In this document: piece by piece, positions 1 through 7,455 of the stretch
Numbering within the stretch: the first letter of the stretch is position 1
Layout of the letters: every line of letters starts with the position of its first letter
Virus record (IMG/VR): IMGVR_UViG_3300032050_000514
Span: 1 to 32,145 of that record
Source of the DNA: a virus
Length of the DNA stretch: 32,145 nucleotides
Reading direction: 5' to 3' (one strand)
Position numbers and translations under genes: made by a program
Notes under the pieces: generated by a model
Database searches by the model: none
What the model saw: only the letters and a program-made list of their open reading frames with translations
Told to the model about the DNA's origin: nothing

Positions 1-1
1 G

Positions 2-1390
2 GAACGTCATCTCGAAGGTGTTGACCCTTCTCTTGGCATCATTCCTATTCGCGCTGACAATAGTTGCATATGGGGCTGCATTGATATTGATCAGTATCCG
101 ATTGATCACAAGGGTTTGGTTGAGAAGATTCAATCGCTCAAACTCCCGTTAATCGTCTGCCGCAGTAAGTCCGGTGGCGCACATTGCTTTCTGTTTGTGC
201 GTGAGCCTATTCCTGCGCGTGATATGCAGGACTACCTCAAAGCGTGTGCTGCGCTGTTGGGCGAGGCTGGCCGCGAGATATTCCCCAAGCAAGCAGAAAT
301 CCTCGTGGACCGAGGAGATACCGGCAACTTCTTAAATCTTCCGTACTTCGGTGGCGACAATGGCACACGATATGCATTTAACCTTGACGGCTCGGCAGCT
401 ACGCTTGAAGAGTTTTTTACTCTTTACGAAGCGTCCGTCCAGAGCGGCCCGCTTGTCGTACCAGAGCCGCCGAAAATGGCAGAGGCTCCGATCAAAGATG
501 GTCCGCCGTGCCTTCAAGCCCTCTGTAGTCAGGGCTTCCCTGAAGGAACGCGCAACAACGGGCTCTTTAATGTCGGTATTTACCTTAAAAAACTTGCGCC
601 TGCGAGTTGGGAAGATCGAGTCGTCGAACATAATCTGAAGTACTTCGGGCCACCGCTACCAAACAACGAGGTGCAGCTTGTCATCAAACAACTCCAGAAG
701 AAAGAGTATCGATACAAGTGCAAGGACGCGCCGCTCAATAGTTTCTGCAACAGCGGTCTTTGCCGGACTCGTCGCTTTGGGATTGGCGGACATGGTCCCG
801 ACTCGCCCACGCTTTCCTCGTTATCTAAGTACGCGTCTGAGCCGCCTCTTTGGTTCTTGGATATCAATGGTAGGCGGATCGAACTGGAAACAGACAGTCT
901 ATTCAACCAAGCTGCGTTCCAAAAGGCTTGCTTGGAGAAGCTTAATACATTACCGCCTACGCTCAAGAAGAGCGATTGGGAAAATATGCTTAATGCGCTT
1001 CTCAAGGAAATGGTTGAAACAGAACAGATATCGGAAGCCAGTGAGGACACTTCAGTTACGGGACGGTTCATGGACTTGCTCGAAGAGTTCACAACCCATC
1101 TACAACAGGCCATGGATCGTGATGAAATTTTGATGGGCCGTCCTTGGATTGAACCCGATGACGGTAAGTGTTACTTCAGGATGAAGGACCTCGAAGCGCA
1201 TCTGGTGCGTAACAACTTCAAAGGCATGACCGCACCTAAGATGGCGCAGCGTATGCGTGATCTTGGCGGTGAGCCAATGAGTATGTTCTTGAAAGGCAGA
1301 ACCGTGCGCTGTTGGCGTATCCCACGTTTTGCTGGGCAAGACGCACCTTTCGTCACTGAGACTGTACGACAGCAGGGAAGTCCGTTCTGA
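2..1390 (+). CDS. Archaeo-eukaryotic-type DNA primase (TOTE-like), 5' partial
   Basis: The frame is open from the left edge, so the start lies outside the window; the TTG at 116 is internal because typical primase sequence precedes it. The visible part keeps the catalytic signature of archaeo-eukaryotic primases: an acidic pair in WGCIDID, then the RSKSGGAH block and the later ILVDRGDTGNF segment. The order and wording resemble the primase domain of TOTE-type conflict systems and many environmental phage primases, which make RNA or DNA primers at the fork. No helicase motif is seen in the 460 or so visible residues. The C-terminal part (EPDDGKCYFRMKDLEAHL) looks like a winged or PriCT-like accessory region, which is inference. 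Helicase and polymerase genes follow on the same strand. The stop TGA is at 1388-1390. Confidence 0.85.
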   Translation, partial: ERHLEGVDPSLGIIPIRADNSCIWGCIDIDQYPIDHKGLVEKIQSLKLPLIVCRSKSGGAHCFLFVREPIPARDMQDYLKACAALLGEAGREIFPKQAEILVDRGDTGNFLNLPYFGGDNGTRYAFNLDGSAATLEEFFTLYEASVQSGPLVVPEPPKMAEAPIKDGPPCLQALCSQGFPEGTRNNGLFNVGIYLKKLAPASWEDRVVEHNLKYFGPPLPNNEVQLVIKQLQKKEYRYKCKDAPLNSFCNSGLCRTRRFGIGGHGPDSPTLSSLSKYASEPPLWFLDINGRRIELETDSLFNQAAFQKACLEKLNTLPPTLKKSDWENMLNALLKEMVETEQISEASEDTSVTGRFMDLLEEFTTHLQQAMDRDEILMGRPWIEPDDGKCYFRMKDLEAHLVRNNFKGMTAPKMAQRMRDLGGEPMSMFLKGRTVRCWRIPRFAGQDAPFVTETVRQQGSPF

Positions 1391-1488
1391 TGTATAGTTA
1401 CGGAGGCCTAGCTCGACGGAGCGAAAAACAGTTCCCTTACTGTCTGGCCTTTCTTTTCCATAAGGGGCGTATTGAAAGGGACAATACA

Positions 1489-1890
1489 ATGAACTTCATT
1501 TGGCTTTGCGCCTGTGGGTGTGGCCACCCAGCTCCTATAGCAAAAAGAACGAGAAGCCAAAGAGGGCAAATTAAAGGCCAATTCTTACGCTTCATTAGTG
1601 GCCATAACGCCAACTTATTTGACAGTGAAGAGCAAAGACGAAGAGCATCTTTCCGCAACCCCGATTCTTTGCGGTATAGCGGAAGTAGAGAAAATTACGT
1701 CAAATATAAAGGTCGTCACATGCATCGTGTTGTGGCTGAAAAAATATTAAATAGACCTTTGGCCCCGGGAGAAATTGTTCATCATATTGATGGAGACAAA
1801 TGGAACAATGATCCATCAAATTTGCAAGTGATGACACAGTCTGAACATATAAAGCTTCATCTACACTTTAAAGGGAGTAAGGGCCAATGA
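1489..1890 (+). CDS. HNH homing-type endonuclease
   Basis: A 133-residue protein starting at ATG 1489, preceded by a GAAAGGG box. A longer frame begins at 1390, but it overlaps the primase stop and has no domain content before residue 34. The C-terminal half carries the HNH fold: HMHRVVAEK (His77, His79), then VHHIDGDKWNNDPSNL with His98-His99 and the Asn pair, then SEHIKLH. The N-terminus has CACGCGH, as seen in phage HNH proteins that bear a small Cys-rich element. Free-standing HNH genes like this behave as homing endonucleases that invade phage genomes between or inside replication genes. It separates the primase from the helicase, and its last codons run into the helicase start. Its codon use is more AT-rich than that of its neighbours, which fits recent acquisition. 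Confidence 0.88.
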   Translation: MNFIWLCACGCGHPAPIAKRTRSQRGQIKGQFLRFISGHNANLFDSEEQRRRASFRNPDSLRYSGSRENYVKYKGRHMHRVVAEKILNRPLAPGEIVHHIDGDKWNNDPSNLQVMTQSEHIKLHLHFKGSKGQ

Positions 1891-1919
1891 CTGCGCATAT
1901 TCGCAAAGTCTTTGGCCCT
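1880..1919 (+). other. Long hairpin over the HNH stop and helicase start
   Basis: AGGGCCAA at 1880-1887 pairs exactly with TTGGCCCT at 1912-1919. Inside it GACT (1889-1892) pairs with AGTC (1907-1910), and GCG (1893-1895) pairs with CGC (1902-1904) around a six-base loop. The HNH stop and the helicase ATG (1887) sit in the 5' arm, so the structure could occlude helicase initiation. It is not followed by a T-run, so it is not a standard terminator. Confidence 0.6.
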
Positions 1920-1949
1920 CCGTAGCTGGGGTCAGGGAAAACTACCTAC
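1887..1949 (+). pseudogene. Helicase N-terminus with P-loop interrupted by an in-frame TAG
   Basis: From ATG 1887 the helicase frame reads MTAHIRKVFGPP, then a TAG at 1923-1925, a Leu codon, and GSGKTT. Related phage helicases read FGPPG[ST]GKTT without a gap, so the sequence looks like an intact start plus a six-base in-frame insertion (TAGCTG, or GTAGCT shifted by one) inside the Walker A codons. TAG ends other genes in this window (TerL, the VRR-NUC gene), so it is probably a true stop here. The 5' piece alone would be a 12-residue peptide. Confidence 0.6.
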
Positions 1950-3398
1950 TTGCTGAACCAAGTGGAGCAGGAGCTATCGGACGGTGTTTTTCCGGGAAGG
2001 ATCGGTTACTTTTCTTTCACCAGAAAAGCGGCTAACGAAGCGCGGGACAGAGCTATTGCGAAGTTCCCCGACCTCAATGCAAAGACCGACTTCCCGTACT
2101 TCCGTACACTGCATAGTCTTGCCTTCCACTGCCTCGGCACCAAGGCTGATGACATCATGCAGCCGGAGCACTACACCGAGTTCGCTGCGCAGACAGGGAT
2201 CGCACTCGAGATATCAAAGGATGAGGAAGAAGGCTTCGCCAAAGCCGATAACCCTATTCTGAATGAGATCAACCTCGCTCGTATCCGTGGCGTTGACTTG
2301 CGCACCCACTACAACGCGTCGGATATCAACATCGAATGGCACCACTTTGAGTTCGTCGAACGCTCGTACCGGCACTACAAAGCCTCCCGCAATCTGCTCG
2401 ACTTCACGGACCTGTTAGAACTGGCCTGCCTTGACCCATCGCGGCTCCCGCGCCTCGAGGTACTCATCATCGACGAAGCACAGGACTTGTCCCGATTACA
2501 GTGGAACCTCGTCTTCGAGCTCGTCGCAAAGGCTAACCGCGTATTTGTTGCCGGGGACGATGATCAAGCCGTGTTCACATGGGCAGGCGCAGATGTCAAA
2601 GCCTTCCTCGACTTCGAGGGTGATGTTCACGTGCTACAGCAGTCCTATCGCATCCCTGCCACCGTCCACAGTCTTGCCAATGGAATCGTCAAGCGCATCC
2701 GCAAGCGGCAAGAAAAGACGTGGTATCCACGTGACTACATCGGCGCAATCAAACAGTATTACCGCTTCGAAGACGTACAGGTGGATGATGGCGAATGGCT
2801 GATTCTTGCCAGCACCAATTACCTGCTCAACCCCGTCCATGAATGGCTGAAGAGCAACGGCGTATTGTTTGAGCGTAACCACGTCCCGAGCATCTCGCCC
2901 AACGTCTTAAAAGCCGTGATCGATTGGGAGCGGCTGCGCAAAGGCTTGTCCATCAGCATCACAGACGCGCAGAACATCTACAAATACCTCGGCACAAATG
3001 ACGTGGCCCGAGGACACCGGAACTTCAAAGGACAGGTAGACATCATTGAGTATGATTTATCCACCCTGCGTGAGCACTTCGGTCTATTGACTGATGCCGT
3101 GTGGCACGAAGCGCTGACCAAGGTCAGCGAGGACAAGCGGGAATACCTCCGTGCCGTCCTGCGTCGTGGCTACAAAGTATCTACGGCGAACCGCATCAAA
3201 CTCTCCACGATCCACGGAGCCAAGGGCGGTGAGGCCGACAATGTCGTGATGTTGTTGGACTTATCCCCCAAGTTCGCTAAGCAGTATTCCGTCGATTCAG
3301 ACAGCGTCAACCGCCTGCTCTACGTCGGCGTTACAAGAGCCAAGAAAACGCTACATCTCGTTATGCCAAAGAACTACGACAGAGGATTCAGACTTTGA
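1950..3398 (+). CDS. UvrD/Rep-like superfamily 1 helicase (body of interrupted gene)
   Basis: The open frame downstream of the TAG gives 482 residues from TTG 1950. SF1A helicase motifs are present in order: FSFTRKAANEARDRA (motif Ia region), VLIIDEAQDLSRLQW (Walker B, Asp175-Glu176), VAGDDDQAVFTWAGA (motif III), QSYRIP (motif IV), KLSTIHGAKGGEADNVV (motif V) and LLYVGVTRAK (motif VI). These proteins unwind DNA 3'-5' using ATP, here probably at the phage fork with the neighbouring primase and polymerase. The Walker A residues GSGKTT are encoded just upstream of this start, after the TAG, so a product starting at 1950 would lack ATP binding. The start is weakly supported because no good Shine-Dalgarno lies near it. 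Readthrough, an unrecognised start or inactivation are all possible. The stop overlaps the polymerase start. Confidence 0.85.
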   Translation: MLNQVEQELSDGVFPGRIGYFSFTRKAANEARDRAIAKFPDLNAKTDFPYFRTLHSLAFHCLGTKADDIMQPEHYTEFAAQTGIALEISKDEEEGFAKADNPILNEINLARIRGVDLRTHYNASDINIEWHHFEFVERSYRHYKASRNLLDFTDLLELACLDPSRLPRLEVLIIDEAQDLSRLQWNLVFELVAKANRVFVAGDDDQAVFTWAGADVKAFLDFEGDVHVLQQSYRIPATVHSLANGIVKRIRKRQEKTWYPRDYIGAIKQYYRFEDVQVDDGEWLILASTNYLLNPVHEWLKSNGVLFERNHVPSISPNVLKAVIDWERLRKGLSISITDAQNIYKYLGTNDVARGHRNFKGQVDIIEYDLSTLREHFGLLTDAVWHEALTKVSEDKREYLRAVLRRGYKVSTANRIKLSTIHGAKGGEADNVVMLLDLSPKFAKQYSVDSDSVNRLLYVGVTRAKKTLHLVMPKNYDRGFRL

Positions 3399-5260
3399 AA
3401 ACACTACCCCTCTTCCCAATGAAGTCCGATTGGGTTGCTCCAGAGACGTTCCCAAACCTCTCTACCGCCAAAGAAATCGCCATCGACCTAGAGACCTGTG
3501 ATCCGCATCTGGAGTCTATGGGCCCCGGCTGGCCAAGGAACGACGGCTTCATCGTCGGCTACGCGGTGGCCGTGGATGGCTGGTCAGGGTATTACCCTGT
3601 TGCCCATGCCGGAGGCGGAAATCTCGATAAAAAGCGTGTGGAAAAATGGATGGCTGATGTACTAGCCACACCTGCCGACAAGATCATGCACAACGCTGCC
3701 TATGATATGGGTTGGCTACTATCGTCAGGCTATAAGATAAATGGCCGTATTCTAGATACGATGATCGCGGCCCCGCTGCTGGACGAAAACCGCTTCTCTT
3801 TCTCTCTTAACGCGCTAGGCTTCGACTACCTCAAAGAGGTAAAGAGCGAGGCAGGGCTGAAAGAAGCGGCCGGGGACTTCGGTGTGCACCCCAAGAAGGA
3901 ACTGTGGAAGCTACCCGCCATGTATGTTGGGGAGTACGCTGAGCAGGATGCTGCGCTGACGTTAAAGCTCTGGCAAGCCTTCAAAATCAAGCTCAAACAG
4001 GAGGATGTCGAGTCCATCTTTGATCTGGAGACGCGCCTGTTCCCTGTGCTTCTATCGATAACGGCCAAGGGTGTTCGCTTTGACCGTAATCGATGTGAGC
4101 AGACTATCGCGGAACTGGTCCTCCGGGAGCGTGGCTTGGTGGCTCAAATAAAGAGCCTGTCCGGGGTTGGCGTGGACATCTGGGCCGCCGCCTCGATTGC
4201 TAAAGCCTTCGACAAGCTAAGCGTCCCCTACCCAAAGACCGATACCGGCTTGCCAAGCTTCACCAAATCTTTCTTGGATGAATGCCCGCACGAGATCGGC
4301 AAACTAATTATCGAGGCCCGCGAGACCAATAAGACGCACAGCACATTCCTGCGGCCTTACCTTGAGTTCTCTGCCAAGAGTGGGCGTATCCACCCCCACA
4401 TCAACCAACTGCGCTCAGACGATGGCGGAACGGTCTCAGGGCGGCTATCAATGGCCAACCCAAACCTCCAGCAGGTACCTGCCCGGCACGAGGTCATCGG
4501 CCCGCTGGTGCGCTCTCTGTTCCTGCCCGAGGAAGGCGAACTGTGGGCCTCTAATGACTTCTCTTCCCAAGAGCCGCGCCTGCTAGTGCATTACGCCTCG
4601 CTGCTGGACCTACCCGGCTCGGAGACCATGGTAGACGCGTACCGGAACAACCCCGACACCGACTTCCACCAGATGGTGGCAGACATGGCAGGAATTAAAC
4701 GCAAGGCCGCCAAGACCATCGGCTTAGGACTAATGTACGGCATGGGCGTGGCCAAACTCGCCACACAACTCGACCTGTCCCACGAAGAAGCCAAGGAACT
4801 AATCGACACCTTTCACAAGAAGGTGCCATTCCTAAAAGGCACGGTGAACTCGGTCATGCGCCGTATCGACCATCCGGCTGCCGGTGGCGCTATCCGTACC
4901 CTCTTGGGCCGCAAGTGCCGCTTCCCTCTGTGGGAACCCATGCAGTGGGGCGTGAACAAGGCGCTGCCTTACGAACAGGCCGTCGTGGAATACGGACCAC
5001 GGATCAAGCGGGCAGGCACCTACAAAGGATTGAACCGCCTGATTCAAGGATCAGCGGCGGATCAGACCAAGATGGCCATGGTGGCTTTGCATGAGGCCGG
5101 AGAAAACCTCCTGCTCCAAGTGCACGATGAACTGGTGTTGTCAGTAAAAGACCGCGCTCAGGCTGAACGGGCTGCGGAGATTATGGCGAACTGCGTCAAA
5201 ATGGAAATCCCCAGCCGGGTAGACGTAGAAGTCGGCCCGAACTGGGGAGAGGCGAAATAA
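3395..5260 (+). CDS. Family A DNA polymerase with 3'-5' exonuclease
   Basis: A 621-residue phage replicative polymerase. It starts at TTG 3395, overlapping the helicase TGA, with AGAGGA eight bases upstream; the first ATG is at 3419. The N-terminal DEDDy proofreading exonuclease is visible: IDLET (Asp31, Glu33), NAAYD (Asn100, Asp104) and YAEQD (Tyr181, Asp185). The polymerase domain has motif A with Asp388 (NDFSSQEPRLLVHY), the O-helix motif B with Arg436, Lys440 and Tyr448, and motif C VHDE (His577-Asp578-Glu579). There is no 5'-3' exonuclease domain, as in T7-type enzymes. The O-helix position equivalent to E. coli Phe762 is Leu444. It is the last gene of the rightward replication block and ends ten bases from the end of the convergent operon. 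Confidence 0.97.
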   Translation: MKTLPLFPMKSDWVAPETFPNLSTAKEIAIDLETCDPHLESMGPGWPRNDGFIVGYAVAVDGWSGYYPVAHAGGGNLDKKRVEKWMADVLATPADKIMHNAAYDMGWLLSSGYKINGRILDTMIAAPLLDENRFSFSLNALGFDYLKEVKSEAGLKEAAGDFGVHPKKELWKLPAMYVGEYAEQDAALTLKLWQAFKIKLKQEDVESIFDLETRLFPVLLSITAKGVRFDRNRCEQTIAELVLRERGLVAQIKSLSGVGVDIWAAASIAKAFDKLSVPYPKTDTGLPSFTKSFLDECPHEIGKLIIEARETNKTHSTFLRPYLEFSAKSGRIHPHINQLRSDDGGTVSGRLSMANPNLQQVPARHEVIGPLVRSLFLPEEGELWASNDFSSQEPRLLVHYASLLDLPGSETMVDAYRNNPDTDFHQMVADMAGIKRKAAKTIGLGLMYGMGVAKLATQLDLSHEEAKELIDTFHKKVPFLKGTVNSVMRRIDHPAAGGAIRTLLGRKCRFPLWEPMQWGVNKALPYEQAVVEYGPRIKRAGTYKGLNRLIQGSAADQTKMAMVALHEAGENLLLQVHDELVLSVKDRAQAERAAEIMANCVKMEIPSRVDVEVGPNWGEAK

Positions 5261-5267
5261 ACGCAAG

Positions 5268-5277
5268 TAGCTAGCTA
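5268..5277. other. 10-bp palindrome at the convergent gene junction
   Basis: TAGCTAGCTA is a perfect palindrome in the short gap between the polymerase stop (5260) and the stop of the leftward operon (TAG on the minus strand, 5273-5271). No terminator with a T-run is visible, so the two convergent transcripts probably read into each other. Confidence 0.4.
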
Positions 5278-5468
5278 TCTTCGTTCCAAAACTTTTCCTT
5301 CTCGACGTGCCGCATCACTGCGGCCGCGTCGATGAAGTCCTTATCCTGATAGCGGAATGTCCCGTCCAACACGTTGTACGTAACGCGGGCCATGATCATC
5401 CCGTCACTATCTACGTAGGCAATGTTGCCATTACCAAGTTCCGCCCACCGGGGCTTTTTCTTTGCCAT
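5271..5468 (-). CDS. Small hypothetical protein, last gene of leftward operon
   Basis: A 65-residue acidic-ended protein (starts MAKKKPRW). The start ATG overlaps the upstream gene's TGA in a 4-base overlap, and AAGGA lies six bases before it on the minus strand. Sequence such as GNIAYVDSDGMIMARVTYNVLDGTFRY suggests a small beta-sheet fold. No family was recognised. It is the terminal gene of a run of 17 small leftward genes, a position usually held by dispensable early or host-takeover genes. Confidence 0.7.
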   Translation of the reverse strand: MAKKKPRWAELGNGNIAYVDSDGMIMARVTYNVLDGTFRYQDKDFIDAAAVMRHVEKEKFWNEDS

Positions 5469-5677
5469 CAGTCTTCCTTCTTGCCACGAAAGATATGGTA
5501 AAGCTCACCATACGCAGCCTTACTCTGCTCGTAGCTGGTAGCCATGACCACGTCTCGCGCGGCATCCATGATGTGGTGAAGCTCCCGCAGCCATTTGGCC
5601 GCTGACAGATCGTCCTCATCCCGCGCACGATCCTCCAAGTTACTGGCAACACGCTCAATCTCGTTCCCACTCACCAT
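5468..5677 (-). CDS. Small helical hypothetical protein
   Basis: 69 residues from ATG 5677 (MVSGNEIERV), with AAAGGGG five bases upstream. A GTG at 5692 in the same frame would add five residues and overlap the preceding stop. The protein is highly charged and predicted all-helical (DLSAAKWLRELHHIMDAARD). No catalytic motif or known domain was recognised. Its stop overlaps the start of the next small gene by four bases, so the two are translationally coupled. Confidence 0.72.
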   Translation of the reverse strand: MVSGNEIERVASNLEDRARDEDDLSAAKWLRELHHIMDAARDVVMATSYEQSKAAYGELYHIFRGKKED

Positions 5678-5688
5678 CTTCACCCCTT

Positions 5689-5925
5689 TCACAGGAACCC
5701 CTCAATCCGCTCCACCGGCCATCCCGTTGTCTTGTGAACACGCAAGATGAAATCCGAACTTACAGCATTCGTCCCGTGCCGAATCTTAGACATCGTGCTG
5801 CGCGACACCTTCAAAAAGTCACACAACTGACCGTCCGAGGACAACGCAAACTCCCACTTCAATTGGTCTATCAGGGGGTGTGCAGGCAGTGGTGTACAGT
5901 TACTCGAACCCTTTGGCCTTCCCAT
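5689..5925 (-). CDS. Cro/CI-like helix-turn-helix DNA-binding protein
   Basis: 78 residues starting at ATG 5925, with GAGAGGAAA upstream. A longer frame to 6045 overlaps the neighbouring gene and is not needed. Residues about 25-65 form an XRE-type helix-turn-helix: SSDGQLCDFLKVSRSTMSKI, then RHGTNAVSSDFILRVHKTTG, with the conserved turn around KVSRSTMSKIRHG. Proteins of this family bind palindromic operators as dimers. It is the only obvious small transcription factor in the window, so it is a candidate ligand for the palindromic operators at 11980-14226 (inference). It sits late in the leftward operon. Confidence 0.85.
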   Translation of the reverse strand: MGRPKGSSNCTPLPAHPLIDQLKWEFALSSDGQLCDFLKVSRSTMSKIRHGTNAVSSDFILRVHKTTGWPVERIEGFL

Positions 5926-5926
5926 C

Positions 5927-6133
5927 TTATGTTTCCTCTCGGTTATGCTTGAAAAGATAATCTTCGCGATACTCTGTTGGTGGCACCCACCCATACTTGC
6001 GCCAAATCGCCTGTACATTTGCCCCCGGCCGCCATTTGAAGTCATCCAGCAACCGAGCGTGTTTAGCCGAGGTACCGTACAGATTGACTTCCGGCACCAC
6101 CATGTAATCTTCCGTAACGACTTTGAATTTCAT
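5927..6133 (-). CDS. Small hypothetical protein
   Basis: 68 residues starting MKFKVVTEDYMVVPEV, with a strong AAGGAGG eight bases before ATG 6133. The central part (AKHARLLDDFKWRPGANVQAI) and Trp-rich WRKYGWVPPTEYRE are typical of a short globular protein. The family was not recognised. The stop lies one base before the start of the helix-turn-helix gene, so the two are co-translated. Confidence 0.75.
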   Translation of the reverse strand: MKFKVVTEDYMVVPEVNLYGTSAKHARLLDDFKWRPGANVQAIWRKYGWVPPTEYREDYLFKHNREET

Positions 6134-6144
6134 GACCCGCCTCC

Positions 6145-6408
6145 TTATTTGTTGCCTTCATGGACCACGAACTCCACAAAATCGTCCATGTCCGTTCGCA
6201 CAATAGGCTCCTTGCTCAGCCCATACTCCTGTAAGACTACCTCACGCATCATGGTCAACGAAGCTTCCACGATGTTCGCATGAGTTGCTACAAATGCATG
6301 TAGCCCAATCTGCTCAATCTGCCCTAAACCCTCAATCAGCTTATCCAAGACATCCGCAGCCTCATTAGCAATATGCTGCTGCTCTGCCCATCGTTCTTGT
6401 TCACCCAT
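6145..6408 (-). CDS. Small acidic helical protein
   Basis: 87 residues starting MGEQERWAEQQH, with GGGAG seven bases upstream on the minus strand. The sequence is acidic and mostly helical, with heptad-like spacing around VLDKLIEGLGQIEQIGLHAF, so a small coiled coil is possible. No domain was recognised. It lies 11 bases upstream of the next gene and 11 bases after the preceding one. Confidence 0.72.
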   Translation of the reverse strand: MGEQERWAEQQHIANEAADVLDKLIEGLGQIEQIGLHAFVATHANIVEASLTMMREVVLQEYGLSKEPIVRTDMDDFVEFVVHEGNK

Positions 6409-6419
6409 TGCTGTTCTCC

Positions 6420-6590
6420 CTAGTCTTCCACATGTGATAGCCCCGTGGCCCCTTCACGGCCATGAAGCGCTTGGCGGTACTCGTCTAACAACTCATGGGC
6501 CGCGTCCCACGATCTCTCTGGTCTCAACAACGCGCATTCCAGCATCACGGCTAACCGGTGCGCGAACCGATCTCCAACATCATCCACCAT
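6420..6590 (-). CDS. Short hypothetical protein (56 aa), overlapping start
   Basis: The minus-strand frame from ATG 6590 to TAG 6420 encodes 56 residues: MVDDVGDRFAHRLAVM near the start and AAHELLDEYRQALHGREG toward the end. It begins inside the last codons of the gene above (11-base overlap). Its Shine-Dalgarno AAGGAG is supplied by the Lys-Glu codons of that gene's KLKEKNGG tail. It is probably a small helical protein. The function is unknown. Its fit in the otherwise gap-free operon is the main support. Confidence 0.68.
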   Translation of the reverse strand: MVDDVGDRFAHRLAVMLECALLRPERSWDAAHELLDEYRQALHGREGATGLSHVED

Positions 6591-6813
6591 TCTTCTCCTT
6601 TAGCTTGGCTTCGATGGCACGGACTGTATCTACCCATCCGGGTGGGAGCCTGACTGCACCGGGCAACAGCGACATAACTTCCTCCTCCGTCAGCCCCTGC
6701 CATTCGCGCTGTGCTTCGACTGAGCGGTTCATCATCTCTGCGTAGTTTTTCAGCCGGTGCAACTCCAGTTCGACTTCTTTAAGTTTTTCAATTGCTGCAA
6801 ATGTTTTATCCAC
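6580..6813 (-). CDS. Small phage protein with REWQGLT / EAKLKEKNGG tail
   Basis: 77 residues. The start is a GTG (6813-6811) that overlaps the stop of the upstream gene; AGGAG seven bases before it lies inside that gene's coding tail. The N-terminal half is a charged helix (IEKLKEVELELHRLKNYAEM). The C-terminal half has QREWQGLTEEEV and ends in RAIEAKLKEKNGG, a pattern recurrent in phage small proteins of unknown function. The tail is shared at both protein and DNA level with the next gene upstream, so the two are partial duplicates. Confidence 0.75.
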   Translation of the reverse strand: MDKTFAAIEKLKEVELELHRLKNYAEMMNRSVEAQREWQGLTEEEVMSLLPGAVRLPPGWVDTVRAIEAKLKEKNGG

Positions 6814-7246
6814 CGTTCTTCTCCTTCAGCTTGGCTTCGACAGTTCGCATAAGTTCATGCGCTTCGTGATCTAACAACGCTTCGCATGGGTCTGCCTCAA
6901 CCAGACAATCATTACGCTCCTTATACGTCAGACCCTGCCATTCGCGCTGTGGCAATCCTGAGTACAAAGGCCAACCATCAATCAGCGGCTCCCCTGTCAT
7001 TGGGTTGTACTTCCATTCCTGTTCAGGCTGCGCGAGTCGGGCGCGGAGGGTATTGATTGCTTCGTTGTGGCGGATATTTGCCCAAGCCTCTGCTGCTTTT
7101 TTCAAAGCATATCCAACTGATTCTTGACTACGCTCATCATCGGCAACATCTAACACGGTGAACTCAAAGGTTCCATCCCAGTGATGTGTAATGACCAACG
7201 TATAAGTCACCGGCTGGCGCTTCTTGGCTAAATCAATCACAGTCAT
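6806..7246 (-). CDS. Phage hypothetical protein sharing the REWQGLT / EAKLKEKNGG tail
   Basis: 146 residues from ATG 7246 (MTVIDLAKKRQPVTYT), chosen over an upstream frame extension because ATG 7246 overlaps the previous TGA and follows GAGGGG. The N-terminal 60 residues look like a small beta-alpha domain (YTLVITHHWDGTFEFTVLDV). The middle holds a helix (LKKAAEAWANIRH). The C-terminus repeats the tail of the adjacent gene (QREWQGLT ... RTVEAKLKEKNGG). The function is unknown. The shared tail ends with codons that double as the Shine-Dalgarno for the following overlapping gene. Confidence 0.77.
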   Translation of the reverse strand: MTVIDLAKKRQPVTYTLVITHHWDGTFEFTVLDVADDERSQESVGYALKKAAEAWANIRHNEAINTLRARLAQPEQEWKYNPMTGEPLIDGWPLYSGLPQREWQGLTYKERNDCLVEADPCEALLDHEAHELMRTVEAKLKEKNGG

Positions 7247-7455
7247 GGCGCACCCCTCTCTCTCACCAACAACGCAGCGGCTAAGGTCCCATACCCCTCC
7301 ATGCCCGCCTTCTCTACGACCACGGCACACGCCTCGCGCTCCGCTGATGCGACTAGCTTGGCAAAGCGTTCGAGTTCAGGCATGAAGTCGCGGAATATTC
7401 CCCAGTCATTGCCGCCAGCTTCCCGCGCCATGCGGATGATGTCCTCGGCATTCAT
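7243..7455 (-). CDS. Small phage protein (MNAEDIIRMAREAGG type)
   Basis: 70 residues starting at ATG 7455, with GGAGG eight bases upstream; an in-frame extension to 7503 has no such signal. The opening NAEDIIRMAREAGGNDW and the later LERFAKLVASAEREACA are a recurrent pattern in small phage proteins of unknown role. Stop and start overlap by four bases with the following gene. The likely fold is helical. No catalytic residues were recognised. Confidence 0.78.
   Translation of the reverse strand: MNAEDIIRMAREAGGNDWGIFRDFMPELERFAKLVASAEREACAVVVEKAGMEGYGTLAAALLVRERGAP

Noticed and set aside
1923-1925. TAG reassigned to an amino acid in this phage
   Set aside because: TAG ends TerL (16421-16423), the VRR-NUC gene (11126-11128) and two leftward genes at sensible places, and a read-through would still leave two extra residues in the P-loop.
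1391-1925. Group I intron carrying the HNH gene
   Set aside because: No catalytic core helices are recognisable in the about 130 non-coding bases, and the helicase 5' coding piece lies downstream of the HNH gene, not upstream as an intron would require.
5945-6283. Rightward frame of 112 residues across the leftward operon
   Set aside because: It is the shadow of two leftward genes with good ribosome sites and 1-11 base spacing, and it has no ribosome site or domain of its own.
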